A stretch of DNA of 64,000 nt from Mesobaculum littorinae (GTDB lineage: Bacteria; Pseudomonadota; Alphaproteobacteria; Rhodobacterales; Rhodobacteraceae), in contig NZ_RQXX01000009.1 of NCBI RefSeq assembly GCF_004011175.1, positions 43,018 through 107,017 of the forward strand. The letters run 5' to 3'. Positions 28,963 to 38,448 of the stretch are shown here, piece after piece. Below the pieces are notes generated by a model. It worked only from the letters and a program-made list of their open reading frames with translations, made no database searches and was not told the origin of the DNA. The translations under genes and the position numbers were made by a program. How positions within the stretch are numbered: the stretch's first letter is position 1; each line of letters begins with the position of its first letter.

Positions 28963-29625
28963 ATGGCGATGCCCGTGACCTCGACCCCCTATGATCCGCC
29001 TTCGGACCCGCTTGTCCTCTTGCATGTCGACGATGACCTGCTGATCGTCGACAAGCCGGCGGGTCTTCTGTCGGTGCCCGGCAAGGGCGAGCATCTGGCC
29101 GACTGCCTGCAGGCGCGGCTCGAGGCGGCCTATCCCGGCGCGCTGCTCGTGCACCGGCTGGATCGCGATACCTCGGGCGTGATGGTCTTTGCCCGCAATC
29201 CGCGGGCGCAGCGGATCATCGGGTTGCAGTTCGAGCGGCGCCATATCCGCAAGTCCTATGTCGCCCGGGTCGCGGGACGGGTGGCCGAGGATCGCGGGCA
29301 GATCGACCTGCCGCTGATCGTGGACTGGCCGAACCGGCCTCTGCAGAAAGTCGATTTCGAGACCGGCAAGCCAGCGCTGACCGACTGGCGGGTAATGCGG
29401 CGCGGGGAGGACGAGACGCGGATGCGGCTGCTGCCCAAGACCGGGCGGTCGCACCAGCTGCGCGTGCACATGCTGAACCTTGGCCACCCCATCCTGGGGG
29501 ATCCGTTCTATGCCGAGGGGGCGGCGCTGGCGTATCCGCGGATGATGCTGCACTCGGAGGAGCTGCGGCTGCGCCATCCCGACGGCGGTGCCGAGGTGCG
29601 GTTTCACGCCAAGCCGCCGTTCTGA
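28963..29625 (+). CDS. rluA: RluA-family pseudouridine synthase
   Basis: 220 residues. Isomerises uridine to pseudouridine in 23S rRNA and some tRNAs; size (219 in E. coli RluA) and lack of an S4 domain point to the RluA subgroup, not RluC/D. The catalytic Asp67 is in VHRLDRDTSG. Also visible are LIVDKPAGLLSVPGKG, KSYVARVAG, and TGRSHQLRVHML. Two possible ATG starts (28963 and 28969) differ by two residues. The gene follows the fRMsr gene by 80 bases. Confidence 0.92.
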   Translation: MAMPVTSTPYDPPSDPLVLLHVDDDLLIVDKPAGLLSVPGKGEHLADCLQARLEAAYPGALLVHRLDRDTSGVMVFARNPRAQRIIGLQFERRHIRKSYVARVAGRVAEDRGQIDLPLIVDWPNRPLQKVDFETGKPALTDWRVMRRGEDETRMRLLPKTGRSHQLRVHMLNLGHPILGDPFYAEGAALAYPRMMLHSEELRLRHPDGGAEVRFHAKPPF

Positions 29626-29716
29626 GGGGCGGGATGTTGCGCCGCGGGGGTTTTCCACCCCCGCACCCCCGGAGAGTATTTCCAGAAGAAGAGAAACAGG
29701 GGCGCGGCGTGCCGGG

Positions 29717-30772
29717 TCAGGCGCGGTCGCGGTCGGTGAGGTTGCTGCGGGTGGCGAGGATGGGGGCCAGTTCGGCGCTGAGCGCCGGGTCGCGTTCGGC
29801 GAGGGCCGCGATCTCGTCGATCCGGTTGGCCGCGATCAGGCCAAGCAGGTCGTGCCGCGGTGCGCCGGCGGCGTCGCGCGGCAGGCGGGCGACGGGTTGC
29901 AGGTGCTCGATCCGCGTGCGCGGCAGGAGGCGGCGCAGGTCGGCGGCGGACAGGTCGGTTTCCGCGAACCCATAGAGCCCCGCGCCGCCGCCGGGGCGGG
30001 GGTAGGTGGCGATCGCGGCATCATGGATCCGCGGATGCGCCAGAAGCTCGGCGTGCAGGGCGGGGCCCTCGTCGCCCAGGCGGTCGCCCGCGCCTTCGTT
30101 GTCGGACCAGTGGATCAGGCGGCGGGTGACGAAGATGTAGGCGCGCTTGCCCGTCGCGCGCCACAGGCGGGAAGGGGCGGAGCGCTCGGCCGCCAGTCGC
30201 AGTTCGAGCGGGGTCATCTGCGCGCGGGCATAGCGCCGCTTCATCTTCATCAGGTGGCGCAGATCCTCGTAGGCGCAGAGGCGGTACCAGCGGCCCCGGC
30301 GCCGGTGCAGGTGCGCCAGCTGGAAGTCGATGACCGCCGCACGGCCATCGGGCGTTGCCAGCCAGTTCTGCGGCTTGGCCAGGTCGTTGTGGGTGACCCC
30401 GCGGCGCCGCATCTCGCGCAGGAGGCGGCGGGCATCGCGATACCACGCGGCGTCGGCAGGTCGGGCGTGCTGCAACGGGCGCCCCTCGGTCCAGTCGCGC
30501 AAAAGGCCAGTGCCGTCGAAGTGCAGGAAGGTGGGCGTGCCGGCGATCCCCGATACCGCCGCCAGCGCCCGTGCCTCGCGCGCGGCCAGCCAGCGGGCGA
30601 GCCATCGGGAATAGGCGGGCAGGCCGTCGAGCCGCCGCAGCGCCAGCTTGTGCGCCGGGTCGGCGGCGTCGTGGCCTGACACGGTTTCCGAGAAGGCATC
30701 GCGCTTGAGCACCGCGTCGGCGACGAACCGGGGTGGGGCTACGGGGGAGGAGGAAGGGGCATCGCCGGTCAT
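29717..30772 (-). CDS. Kinase-like protein with AMP-binding_C-like tail
   Basis: 351 residues. Residues about 20-220 resemble a RIO/aminoglycoside-kinase-like fold: GVTHNDLAKPQNWL gives the HxDxxxxN catalytic loop, and AVIDFQLAHLHRR gives the metal-binding DF. The N-lobe Lys/Glu are not obvious. Residues about 255-340 (HPRIHDAAIATYPRPGGG, LSAADLRRLLP, LPRDAAGAPRHDLLGLIAAN) resemble the C-terminal domain of acyl-CoA synthetases, with the ATGK-like loop altered to AAGAP, and no large AMP-binding domain present. The frame is open upstream to 31006, but MTGDAPSSS at 30772 is the better start. Function unknown. Confidence 0.7.
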   Translation of the reverse strand: MTGDAPSSSPVAPPRFVADAVLKRDAFSETVSGHDAADPAHKLALRRLDGLPAYSRWLARWLAAREARALAAVSGIAGTPTFLHFDGTGLLRDWTEGRPLQHARPADAAWYRDARRLLREMRRRGVTHNDLAKPQNWLATPDGRAAVIDFQLAHLHRRRGRWYRLCAYEDLRHLMKMKRRYARAQMTPLELRLAAERSAPSRLWRATGKRAYIFVTRRLIHWSDNEGAGDRLGDEGPALHAELLAHPRIHDAAIATYPRPGGGAGLYGFAETDLSAADLRRLLPRTRIEHLQPVARLPRDAAGAPRHDLLGLIAANRIDEIAALAERDPALSAELAPILATRSNLTDRDRA

Positions 30773-31020
30773 GACGGTGTCGATACCCCGCCACCCCGCA
30801 TCTGGCAACGCGCCTCGCGGATCGGGGTGGCGCGTGGCAGCGGCCCTCCGCCGGGAGGCGCCGCCCGGGTGCGCCGGAACGGGCCGGGTGGGCGCGATCC
30901 GTGATGCGCGGGCGGGCGGAGGGCAGCGGACGTGCGGCGCCGGCTGCGAAGGGGGGGGGAGGAGCCCGCGGACCGGCCGCCCGTGGCAGGGCGCGTTGCC
31001 CGCCACGCGGGAGGGTCAGT

Positions 31021-31941
31021 TCAGTCGAGCGGGGGCAGCGTCTGCTCAAGCCGGTCTCGCAGGTGCGCATGCTGGGCGGGCAGGCACAGCGCGGTGCCGA
31101 GGGTTTCGCGCGGCTCGTCGCGGTCGAAGCCCGGCGCGTCGGTCGCGATCTCGAACAGCACGCCACCGGGGCTGCGGAAATAGATGGCCTGGAAATAGTC
31201 GCGGTCGATCTGCGGGGTAGGCCGCAGGCCCGCGGCCTCAAGCTCGGTGCGGATGGCGTCCTGCGCGGCGCTGTCGGGCACCGAGAAGGCGATGTGGTGG
31301 ACCGACCCCGCCCCCTGCCGCGCCCGGCCATCGGGGCTGGTCCGCAGGTCGATCCTATGCGCCCCATTGCCATTCGCGATTTCGAAGCGGGTCAGCCCGT
31401 CCCGGGTGGCGGTGCGGGCAAAGCCCATGAGGGCAAGCAAATCTGCCGTCGGGCCGATATCGGCAAGGTCGAGGCGGGCCGAGTGAAAGCCCCGCACCGC
31501 CATCCCGGGCGCGATCCCCGCAGCATCCCACGGGGTGCGGTCGTCCTCGGCCTCCACGAGCGCGAAGCCGTCACCGTCGGGGCCGGAAAAGCCCAGCATC
31601 GGCGCGTCGAAGAGGGTGCCGGGCCGCGGCGCCGCGTCCAGCGCCTCCAGACGGTCCCGCCAGGCCGGAAGGCTGCCGGGCGGCACGGCAAAGCGGGTCT
31701 CGCCGACCTCGCCGCTGCCGCGCCGTCCACGGGCGGCGTCGGGAAAGGGGAAGTACGTCATCACCGAGCCCGGCGTGCCGACAGCATCGCCGTAATAGAG
31801 GTGATAGACGTCGGGCGCGTCGAAGTTGACCGTCTTCTTCACCCGCCTCAGGCCAAGCCCGGCGGTGAAGAAGCTGTCGACGGCGCGGGCGTCCGAGGCC
31901 AGCGAGGTGACGTGATGGATCCCTTGGATCTGGTTCGGCAT
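31021..31941 (-). CDS. Ring-cleaving dioxygenase-like VOC protein (MhqO/LinE type)
   Basis: 306 residues with two VOC (glyoxalase/extradiol dioxygenase) modules. Module 1 begins IQGIHHVTSLASD (His9/His10 region), then FDAPDVYHLYYGD; module 2 has GAGSVHHIAFSVPD and ends with GGVLFEIATDAPGF, where Glu is the usual third metal ligand. The size and the YHLYYGDAVGTPGSVMTYFPF signature match hydroquinone-cleaving dioxygenases of the MhqO/LinE group. Substrate is inferred only. It lies upstream of the kinase-like gene with a 248-base gap that holds nothing recognisable. Confidence 0.88.
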   Translation of the reverse strand: MPNQIQGIHHVTSLASDARAVDSFFTAGLGLRRVKKTVNFDAPDVYHLYYGDAVGTPGSVMTYFPFPDAARGRRGSGEVGETRFAVPPGSLPAWRDRLEALDAAPRPGTLFDAPMLGFSGPDGDGFALVEAEDDRTPWDAAGIAPGMAVRGFHSARLDLADIGPTADLLALMGFARTATRDGLTRFEIANGNGAHRIDLRTSPDGRARQGAGSVHHIAFSVPDSAAQDAIRTELEAAGLRPTPQIDRDYFQAIYFRSPGGVLFEIATDAPGFDRDEPRETLGTALCLPAQHAHLRDRLEQTLPPLD

Positions 31942-32042
31942 GGGTCATCCCCCGGGCTGCGGTTCTCCCCACCATTTAGCGCAGGCCTCCGCCCCTGACA
32001 TCGCGGCGGAGCGCGCGGGGCGGGTGCGGGGGCGCACAGACC

Positions 32043-32948
32043 TCAGGTGACGAAGACCCGCGAGGGGCGCAGTTCGCCCGCGAGGTAGATGCCGATCGCC
32101 ACGGCGCGCCCGTTGCACGAGGCCCAGGCGGTTTCGCCGTACTCCGCCTCGCTCGTGATCACCGGGGCGGGATTGCCGTTGCGCAGGCGCAACGCGGCAA
32201 CGTCGTCGCAGCGCGCCTGCGGCAGGTCGCCCAGCCCTGTCTCGAGCGGCAGCATCAGCGCATCGATCTCGGGCGTGCGGGCGAGCCGTTCGATGTCGTC
32301 CAGCGACACCGCGTCGTTCAGGTCGAAGGGGCCGGACCAGAGCCGGCGCAGCGTCACCACGTGGCCAAGACAGCCCAGCTGCCGCCCCAGGTCACGGGCG
32401 ATGGACCGGACGTAGCCACCCTTGCCGCAGACCATTTCGAACACCGCCGTGTCGTCGTCGGGCCGGTCGACCAGGTCCAGCCGCTCGACGAAAAGCGGGC
32501 GGGCGGCAAGGTCGGGCGCGGCGCCGTCGCGGGCCAGGTCATAGGCGCGCGCGCCGTCGACGCGGACCGCCGAGTAGGCGGGGGGCACCTGGTCGATATC
32601 GCCGGTAAAGTCCGGCAGAGCGGCGCGAATGGCCGCGTCGTCGGGGCGCCCGGGGGCGGTGTCGATCACCGTGCCCTCGGCATCGTCGGTGTCGGTGGCC
32701 TGTCCCCAGCGCACGGTGAAGCGGTAGCATTTCAGCGCGTCAGTCACGTGGGGGATCGCCTTCGTCGCCTCGCCCAGCGCAATGGCCAGAAGCCCGGTCG
32801 CGGCGGGGTCGAGCGTGCCGGAATGTCCCGCCTTCTTGGCCTGGAACGCCCAGCGCAGCTTGTTGACCATGTCGGTCGACCCCACGCCCGCCGGTTTGTC
32901 GAGCAGGATCCAGCCGGAAATGTCGCGCCCCTTGCGCTTGCGTGCCAT
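32043..32948 (-). CDS. truB: tRNA pseudouridine(55) synthase
   Basis: 301 residues. Makes pseudouridine 55 in the T-loop of tRNAs. Catalytic Asp47 lies in [16 protein letters not shown]; other TruB features are [14 protein letters not shown] at the N-terminus, [19 protein letters not shown], and [19 protein letters not shown]-like C-terminal segment follows. MARKRKGRD at 32948 was chosen although the frame is open to 33143. rpsO/rbfA, often linked to truB, are not in the window immediately upstream; a GNAT gene is. Confidence 0.95.
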   Translation of the reverse strand: MARKRKGRDISGWILLDKPAGVGSTDMVNKLRWAFQAKKAGHSGTLDPAATGLLAIALGEATKAIPHVTDALKCYRFTVRWGQATDTDDAEGTVIDTAPGRPDDAAIRAALPDFTGDIDQVPPAYSAVRVDGARAYDLARDGAAPDLAARPLFVERLDLVDRPDDDTAVFEMVCGKGGYVRSIARDLGRQLGCLGHVVTLRRLWSGPFDLNDAVSLDDIERLARTPEIDALMLPLETGLGDLPQARCDDVAALRLRNGNPAPVITSEAEYGETAWASCNGRAVAIGIYLAGELRPSRVFVT

Positions 32949-33192
32949 GAAAGCCCCCTGACGATGACGTGGGATGAAGCGGCGGCAGCTAGCAAGCCCC
33001 GCGCCCTGCGTCAATCCACCGAAGCTGCCCCTATGCGGGGCGGGCAGGGCCCCGTGCCCACGCCTTTGCTGCATCTCCGGGGTGCGCGCGCCGCAGCACC
33101 GTTCGTGCCCCCGGACACCTCCTGCGCGCCCCGTCACCGGCACTGCCGGGATCGAAGCCGAAGACTGGCCGGCCGATCGCGCCCGAAAAGCG

Positions 33193-33675
33193 TCAGGCCA
33201 GTCGCTTCTCCATCGCGTGGTTGTGCAGCATCACGCCCCGGCGCGCGAACTCGCGGCGGTGCAGAACCGAGAAGCCCTGTTTCGCAAAGAAGCGCCGCGC
33301 GGGATCGCTGGCCTCGACGTAAAGGCGGGCAATGCCGGCCTGCCGCGCCGCGGCCTCAAGCCAGGCGTAGAGCGCCGCGCCGACGCCGGTTCCGGCGACG
33401 TCGGGGTGGCAGTAGAAGCAATCGATATGGCCGTCTGCCTCAAGCTCGATGAAGGCGCGGGGCGTGTCGCGGGCGTCCACGGCCACGAAGACCTGCCGCC
33501 CGTCGCCAAGCCGGTCCTCCTTGGTGGCGGTGGGCATTGGCGCGGGGCTCCAGGCCCGGACTTGGTCTGCGGAATAGTCGCCGCGCGCGATGCCATGCAC
33601 CGCGGAATGGAAAATGAGGGCGAGCGTGGCCGCATCCCCGGATCTGGCAGGTCTTATCCGCATACGGGCGAGCAT
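33193..33675 (-). CDS. GNAT N-acetyltransferase
   Basis: 160 residues of the GNAT fold. [22 protein letters not shown] begins the domain; [45 protein letters not shown] contains the V-x-P beta strand and the acetyl-CoA loop (residues roughly GTGVG); [25 protein letters not shown] is the typical closing segment. Similar proteins (YafP-like) are stress-linked, but the substrate is unknown. Start is ATG 33675, or the second ATG at 33663 which begins the conserved strand. Confidence 0.88.
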   Translation of the reverse strand: MLARMRIRPARSGDAATLALIFHSAVHGIARGDYSADQVRAWSPAPMPTATKEDRLGDGRQVFVAVDARDTPRAFIELEADGHIDCFYCHPDVAGTGVGAALYAWLEAAARQAGIARLYVEASDPARRFFAKQGFSVLHRREFARRGVMLHNHAMEKRLA

Positions 33676-33798
33676 AGCGCGCCCCGGCGGCCGCGAAAAC
33701 GGCCGTGGCAGGACAAAAGGGAAGGCGGGGCCGTGGTGGCCCCGCCCCGTTTGTCTGGGCGGTCGCGGCGACGAAGATGCCGCCGCATCCGGTGCGTC

Positions 33799-34638
33799 CT
33801 AGCGGCAGAGCAGAAGCGGGACGTCGGATTTTTCCAGCATCGCCCGGGTGGCGCCGCCCAGGATCGCCTCGCGCAGGCGCGAGTGGCTGTAGGCGCCCAT
33901 GACGATCAACTCGGCCCCCAGATCCTGTGCGTGGCGCAGGATCACGTCGGAGACCTTGGGCATGGATTTCGACAGCACCGCGATGTCGGGCCGGGCGCCA
34001 TGGCGCGCCAGCATCTGGCTGAGCGATCCGCCGGGGTCGGAGCGGTCGGCGGTATGGGCCGGCGGGTCGACCAGCGTTACCGAAACGCGGTCGGCGGCGA
34101 CCAGGATCGGCAGGGCCGCGCGGATCGCATGCAGCGCCTCGGGGCTGTCGTTCCACCCCGCGACGACGATCCGCGGTGCGGCGGGCGGGGTGCAGCCGGG
34201 CGGAACCACCAGAACCGGCGCGCCGCCGGCGAACAGCGCGGCCTCGACCACCACCGGGTCCTCGGAGCTGCGGCCGGGCCCGTAGGGGCGGGTCAGCACC
34301 ACCAGATCGGCGAATCGTGCCGCCTCGGCCACCCGCTGGGTCATGGTTTCAAGCTGCGCCACCGCCGGCACGGTGTCCCAGGACACGCCCGAGGCGCCCA
34401 GCGTCTTGCGCACGCCCGCGTCGATCGCGGCGGCATCGGCGCGGGCCTCGTCGATCGAGGCCTGCATCGCCACCGCGCTGGCGCCCGCGTAGTAAAGTCC
34501 GGGGTGGGTCCGGTCGAGCCCGAGGCACAGCACCGTCAGGTGCGCGCCCTCGGCCTCGGCCATCGTGCAGGCGGCGTCCAGGCTGGGCGCGTCGGCCTTG
34601 AGATCCTTCACCACGGTCAGGATCGATTTGACGGCCAT
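33799..34638 (-). CDS. Universal stress protein (tandem UspA domains)
   Basis: 279 residues composed of two UspA modules (about 1-145 and 150-279). The second ends with ELIVMGAYSHSRLREAILGGATRAMLEKSDVPLLL, the ATP-binding-type loop G-x(n)-G-G-T. Such proteins help bacteria survive energy limitation. The start at 34638 (MAVKSILTVVKDL) has AGGAGTGACAGAG upstream. Regulation fits a low-oxygen role: the divergent promoter region with ccoN carries two FNR-like palindromes, the nearer one (34703-34716) 65 bases upstream of this start. Confidence 0.92.
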   Translation of the reverse strand: MAVKSILTVVKDLKADAPSLDAACTMAEAEGAHLTVLCLGLDRTHPGLYYAGASAVAMQASIDEARADAAAIDAGVRKTLGASGVSWDTVPAVAQLETMTQRVAEAARFADLVVLTRPYGPGRSSEDPVVVEAALFAGGAPVLVVPPGCTPPAAPRIVVAGWNDSPEALHAIRAALPILVAADRVSVTLVDPPAHTADRSDPGGSLSQMLARHGARPDIAVLSKSMPKVSDVILRHAQDLGAELIVMGAYSHSRLREAILGGATRAMLEKSDVPLLLCR

Positions 34639-34702
34639 CTCTGTCACTCCTTCGTCTGAAATCGGTTCGAAAGCAGTGTGGCGCGGGCCGTCCGCGGCGT
34701 CG

Positions 34703-34716
34703 TTGACGCACGTCAA
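34703..34716. promoter_or_regulatory. FNR-like palindrome upstream of usp
   Basis: TTGAC-GCAC-GTCAA, a perfect 14-bp palindrome with one substitution per half-site from the FNR/FnrL consensus TTGAT-N4-ATCAA. It lies between usp and ccoN, nearer usp. CRP/FNR-family binding is inferred from sequence and context. Confidence 0.6.
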
Positions 34717-34734
34717 CCATCGCGGCGGGATAGC

Positions 34735-34748
34735 TTGATGTGGATCAA
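34735..34748. promoter_or_regulatory. FNR/FnrL box upstream of ccoN
   Basis: TTGAT-GTGG-ATCAA matches the FNR/FnrL consensus exactly and ends 86 bases before the ccoN ATG, a normal distance for an activator site of a low-oxygen promoter. FnrL activation of ccoNOQP is established in Rhodobacter relatives. Confidence 0.88.
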
Positions 34749-34834
34749 GGCGGCGTGAGGTCCCCCCATGCCATCCCCCGGCGCAAGTCAAACCCGCCGG
34801 ACCCTCCGGCGGGCCGAGAAGGGGACAGCGAGGA

Positions 34835-36433
34835 ATGTTGGATTACGTCAAGCTTATCGTGCTTGGCCTTGTCGCGCTGTTGGCGGCCATCGCCGCCAAC
34901 TATGCGCGCGACCTGGCCTATATGGTGCACGCGATCATCATCATGTTGGTGTCGGGCGGGCTGTTCCTGTGGGTGCTGCGTGGCATCGACGAGGACCGCT
35001 TCGTGCCCGACCCAAAGGCCTACATGGATGGCGTCGTCCGCTACGGCGTGATCGCGACGACGTTCTGGGGTGTCGTGGGCTTTCTGGTCGGCGTTTTCAT
35101 CGCCTGCCAGCTGGCCTTTCCGGTGCTGAACTTCGACTGGGCCGAGGGCTATGCCAATTTCGGCCGCCTGCGCCCGCTGCACACCAGCGCGGTGATCTTC
35201 GCCTTCGGCGGCAACGCCCTGCTCTGCACGTCGTTCTACGTCGTCCAGCGCACCAGCGCGGCGCGGCTCTGGGGCGGCAACCTCGCGTGGTTCGTGTTCT
35301 GGGGCTACAACCTGTTCATCGTGCTGGCGGCGACGGGCTACCTGCTGGGCGCGACCCAGTCCAAGGAATACGCCGAGCCCGAGTGGTACGTCGATATCTG
35401 GCTGACCATCGTGTGGGTCGCCTACCTCGCGGTCTTCCTGGGCACGATCATCAAGCGCAAAGAGCCGCACATCTACGTGGCGAACTGGTTCTACCTGGCC
35501 TTCATCGTGACCATCGCGATGCTGCACATCGTCAACAACCTCAGCCTGCCGGTGTCGATCTTCGGCTCGCATTCGGTGCAGGTCTTCGCCGGGGTGCAGG
35601 ATGCGATGACCCAGTGGTGGTACGGCCACAACGCGGTGGGCTTCTTCCTGACGGCCGGGTTCCTGGGCATGATGTACTACTTCGTGCCGAAGCAGGCCGA
35701 ACGCCCGGTCTATTCCTACAAGCTGTCGATCATCCACTTCTGGGCGCTGATCTTCCTCTACATCTGGGCCGGTCCGCACCACCTGCACTACACCGCGCTT
35801 CCCGACTGGGCCGCGACGCTGGGCATGGTGTTCTCGGTGATCCTGTGGATGCCCAGCTGGGGCGGCATGATCAACGGCCTGATGACGCTGTCGGGCGCGT
35901 GGGACAAGCTGCGCACCGACCCGGTGATCCGGATGATGGTGGTGTCGATCGGCTTCTACGGCATGTCGACCTTCGAGGGCCCGATGATGTCGATCCGCGC
36001 GGTCAACAGCCTCAGCCACTACACCGACTGGACCATCGGACACGTGCATTCGGGTGCGCTGGGCTGGAACGGGATGATCACCTTCGGTGCGCTCTACTTC
36101 CTGACGCCCCGGCTCTGGAACCGTGAGCGGCTCTATTCGCTCTCGGCGGTCAGCTGGCACTTCTGGCTCGCGACCATCGGCATCGTGCTCTACGCCGCGT
36201 CGATGTGGGTGACGGGCATCATGGAAGGCCTGATGTGGCGCGAAGTCGACGCCAACGGGTTCCTCGTGAACTCCTTCGCCGACACCGTCGCCGCCAAATT
36301 CCCGATGTACGTGGTCCGCGCACTGGGCGGGGGGCTTTACCTCACCGGCGGGCTGATCATGGCCTGGAACCTCTGGATGACGGTGCGGCGCGCCCCGGCC
36401 AAGGCCGAAACCGCCGCCCTGGCCAACGCCTAA
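34835..36433 (+). CDS. ccoN: cbb3 oxidase catalytic subunit CcoN (copy 1)
   Basis: 532-residue, 12-helix haem b/b3-CuB subunit of the high-affinity cbb3 cytochrome c oxidase. CuB ligands are His265 ([10 protein letters not shown]) and His315/His316 in [11 protein letters not shown]; the cross-linked tyrosine is Tyr309, exactly the spacing of Tyr251/His257/His258 in Pseudomonas stutzeri. Low-spin haem histidines are in [10 protein letters not shown] and [12 protein letters not shown]. The start has a GAGGA site. First gene of ccoNOQP, with a perfect FNR box upstream, so it should be induced at low O2. Confidence 0.98.
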   Translation: MLDYVKLIVLGLVALLAAIAANYARDLAYMVHAIIIMLVSGGLFLWVLRGIDEDRFVPDPKAYMDGVVRYGVIATTFWGVVGFLVGVFIACQLAFPVLNFDWAEGYANFGRLRPLHTSAVIFAFGGNALLCTSFYVVQRTSAARLWGGNLAWFVFWGYNLFIVLAATGYLLGATQSKEYAEPEWYVDIWLTIVWVAYLAVFLGTIIKRKEPHIYVANWFYLAFIVTIAMLHIVNNLSLPVSIFGSHSVQVFAGVQDAMTQWWYGHNAVGFFLTAGFLGMMYYFVPKQAERPVYSYKLSIIHFWALIFLYIWAGPHHLHYTALPDWAATLGMVFSVILWMPSWGGMINGLMTLSGAWDKLRTDPVIRMMVVSIGFYGMSTFEGPMMSIRAVNSLSHYTDWTIGHVHSGALGWNGMITFGALYFLTPRLWNRERLYSLSAVSWHFWLATIGIVLYAASMWVTGIMEGLMWREVDANGFLVNSFADTVAAKFPMYVVRALGGGLYLTGGLIMAWNLWMTVRRAPAKAETAALANA

Positions 36434-36451
36434 GACGAGGAGATCGGACAA

Positions 36452-37279
36452 ATGGCCGACAACGATAAAATTCCCGATCCCGACAAGGACCCCAAGGTCA
36501 GCCAGCTGGGCGATATCGCCCATGGCGAGGTCCCGAACGAACTGCCGCCCGAGACCGGCCTGATCAATCGCCACGCGATCATCGAGAAGAACGCCACCCT
36601 GCTTCTGGTGCTGTCCTTCCTGGTGGTCACCATCGGCGGCATCGTCGAGATCGCGCCGCTCTTCTACCTCGAGAACACGATCGAAGAGGTCGAGGGCGTG
36701 CGCCCCTACTCGCCGCTGGAGCTGGCGGGCCGCGACATCTACATCCGCGAAGGCTGCTATGTCTGCCACAGCCAGATGATCCGGCCGATGCGTGACGAGG
36801 TCGAACGCTACGGGCACTACAGCCTCGCCGCGGAATCGATGTACGACCACCCGTTCCAATGGGGGTCCAAGCGCATCGGGCCCGATCTGGCCCGGGTGGG
36901 CGGCCGCTATTCCGACGAATGGCATGTCGACCACCTGAGCGACCCGCAGTCGGTCGTGCCCGAATCGATCATGCCGAAATACGACTTCCTGTCGGACCGG
37001 CTGATCACACCCGAGCACAGCGATGAGCTGCTGGAAACGCACCGCGCCGTGGGCGTGCCCTATACTGACGAGATGATCGCCTCGGCGGCGGCGGACTTCC
37101 AGGTCCAGACCGATCCCTACGGCGACGTGGGTGGCCTGCTCGAACGCTATCCGGGGGCACAGGTGCGCAACTTCGACGGCCAGCCCGGCACGTCCGAGAT
37201 GGATGCGCTGATCGCCTATCTGCAGATGCTCGGTACGCTGGTCGATTTCTCGACCTTCGAGCCTGACGAAAGCCGCTAG
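36452..37279 (+). CDS. ccoO: cbb3 oxidase mono-haem subunit CcoO (copy 1)
   Basis: 275 residues. Membrane-anchored cytochrome c subunit passing electrons from CcoP to CcoN. One transmembrane helix near residues 48-70 ([19 protein letters not shown]), one haem site CYVCH at 102-106 followed by SQMIRPM, and the axial Met region [13 protein letters not shown]. The N-terminus is extended by an acidic cytoplasmic stretch ([13 protein letters not shown]) compared with copy 2. It follows ccoN by 18 bases. Confidence 0.97.
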   Translation: MADNDKIPDPDKDPKVSQLGDIAHGEVPNELPPETGLINRHAIIEKNATLLLVLSFLVVTIGGIVEIAPLFYLENTIEEVEGVRPYSPLELAGRDIYIREGCYVCHSQMIRPMRDEVERYGHYSLAAESMYDHPFQWGSKRIGPDLARVGGRYSDEWHVDHLSDPQSVVPESIMPKYDFLSDRLITPEHSDELLETHRAVGVPYTDEMIASAAADFQVQTDPYGDVGGLLERYPGAQVRNFDGQPGTSEMDALIAYLQMLGTLVDFSTFEPDESR

Positions 37280-37291
37280 GGAGGTCCGGTC

Positions 37292-37576
37292 ATGGATTAT
37301 CACATCCTGCGCGAAATCGCGGACAGCTGGGTGCTTCTGGCGCTGACGCTGTTCTTCATCGGCTGCATCGGCTGGGCTCTGCGTCCCGGATCGCGGGCCA
37401 TCCACGACGATGCCAGCACCATGGTTTTCCGTAACGAGAAGGCGCCGGCGCAGCCGGCGGCACACGAGGCGGCGCATGGGACCGCCCCCGCCGTGGCCCG
37501 CGACGCGGGCTGCGACAGGGGCTGCCCCGACTGCGCCTGCAACGGCACCGATATCCCAAAGGACATGCCGAAATGA
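37292..37576 (+). CDS. ccoQ: CcoQ with cysteine-rich C-terminal tail (copy 1)
   Basis: 94 residues; CcoQ is the small single-helix subunit thought to stabilise the oxidase. One membrane segment (residues about 12-30, SWVLLALTLFFIGCIGWAL) is followed by the usual short Arg-containing motif (RPGSRAIHDDAS). Most CcoQ proteins are 50-70 residues; this one adds an Ala/Pro/His linker and a C-terminal cluster of four cysteines, Cys74, Cys78, Cys81 and Cys83 (GCDRGCPDCACNG), that could bind a metal. The stop overlaps the ccoP start (ATGA). Confidence 0.9.
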   Translation: MDYHILREIADSWVLLALTLFFIGCIGWALRPGSRAIHDDASTMVFRNEKAPAQPAAHEAAHGTAPAVARDAGCDRGCPDCACNGTDIPKDMPK

Positions 37577-38448
37577 GCAAGAAGGACAATTCCAAGGGCG
37601 TCGAGACGACCGGCCATTCCTGGGACGGGATCGAGGAATACAACAACCCGCTTCCGCGCTGGTGGCTGTGGACCTTCTACGCCACCGTCGTCTGGGGGCT
37701 GCTCTATACCGTTGCCTATCCCGCCTGGCCCATGATCCGCGAGGCGACGCCGGGGCTTCTTGGCTACTCCACGCGCGAAGAGGTCGCGCAGGAGATCGCC
37801 GCCGTGGAGACCGCGAACGCGGGGATCATGGACGAGCTCGCATCGGCCGACCTCACCACGCTGGGCGACCACCCCGAGCTTCAGGGCTTTGCGATGAACG
37901 CGGGCGCGTCGGTCTTCCGCAACAACTGCGCGCAGTGCCACGGTTCGGGCGCGAACGGGGCGGTGGGCTATCCCAACCTTCTGGACGACGCGTGGCTCTG
38001 GGGGGGCGAGATCGACGATATCGCCTTCACCGTCACCAACGGCGTGCGCAACGAACAGTCGCCCGACACCCGGTACTCTGAAATGCCGGCCTTCGGCGAC
38101 ATCCTCGAGGACGAAGACATCGCCGCCCTCGTGGCCCATGTGCGCAACATCTCGGGCCAGGATCATGACGCGGCGCTGGCCGAGACGGGCGCGCAGCTCT
38201 TTGCCGACAACTGCGCCGTCTGCCATGGCGACGCGGGCACCGGCGACCGCAGTGTCGGGGCGCCGAACCTGACAGACGCGATCTGGCTTTATGGCGGCGA
38301 TCCCGCGACGCTGACCGAGACGATCACCTATTCCCGCTTCGGCGTCATGCCGGCCTGGAGCGAGGATTTCCGCCCCGGCCAGGGTCTGAGCCAGGCTGAG
38401 ATCAACGCGGTCGCCGCCTATGTCCACGGGCTGGGCGGGGGCGAATAG
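37573..38448 (+). CDS. ccoP: cbb3 oxidase di-haem subunit CcoP (copy 1)
   Basis: 291 residues. Accepts electrons from soluble or membrane cytochrome c. Starts with the conserved cytoplasmic segment TTGHSWDGIEEYNNPLPRWW and a transmembrane helix, then two cytochrome c domains with CAQCH at 119-123 and CAVCH at 214-218. Methionine ligands lie in MPAFGDIL and MPAWSEDF. It overlaps ccoQ by 4 bases and ends the ccoNOQP operon; no strong terminator is visible after it. Confidence 0.97.
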   Translation: MSKKDNSKGVETTGHSWDGIEEYNNPLPRWWLWTFYATVVWGLLYTVAYPAWPMIREATPGLLGYSTREEVAQEIAAVETANAGIMDELASADLTTLGDHPELQGFAMNAGASVFRNNCAQCHGSGANGAVGYPNLLDDAWLWGGEIDDIAFTVTNGVRNEQSPDTRYSEMPAFGDILEDEDIAALVAHVRNISGQDHDAALAETGAQLFADNCAVCHGDAGTGDRSVGAPNLTDAIWLYGGDPATLTETITYSRFGVMPAWSEDFRPGQGLSQAEINAVAAYVHGLGGGE

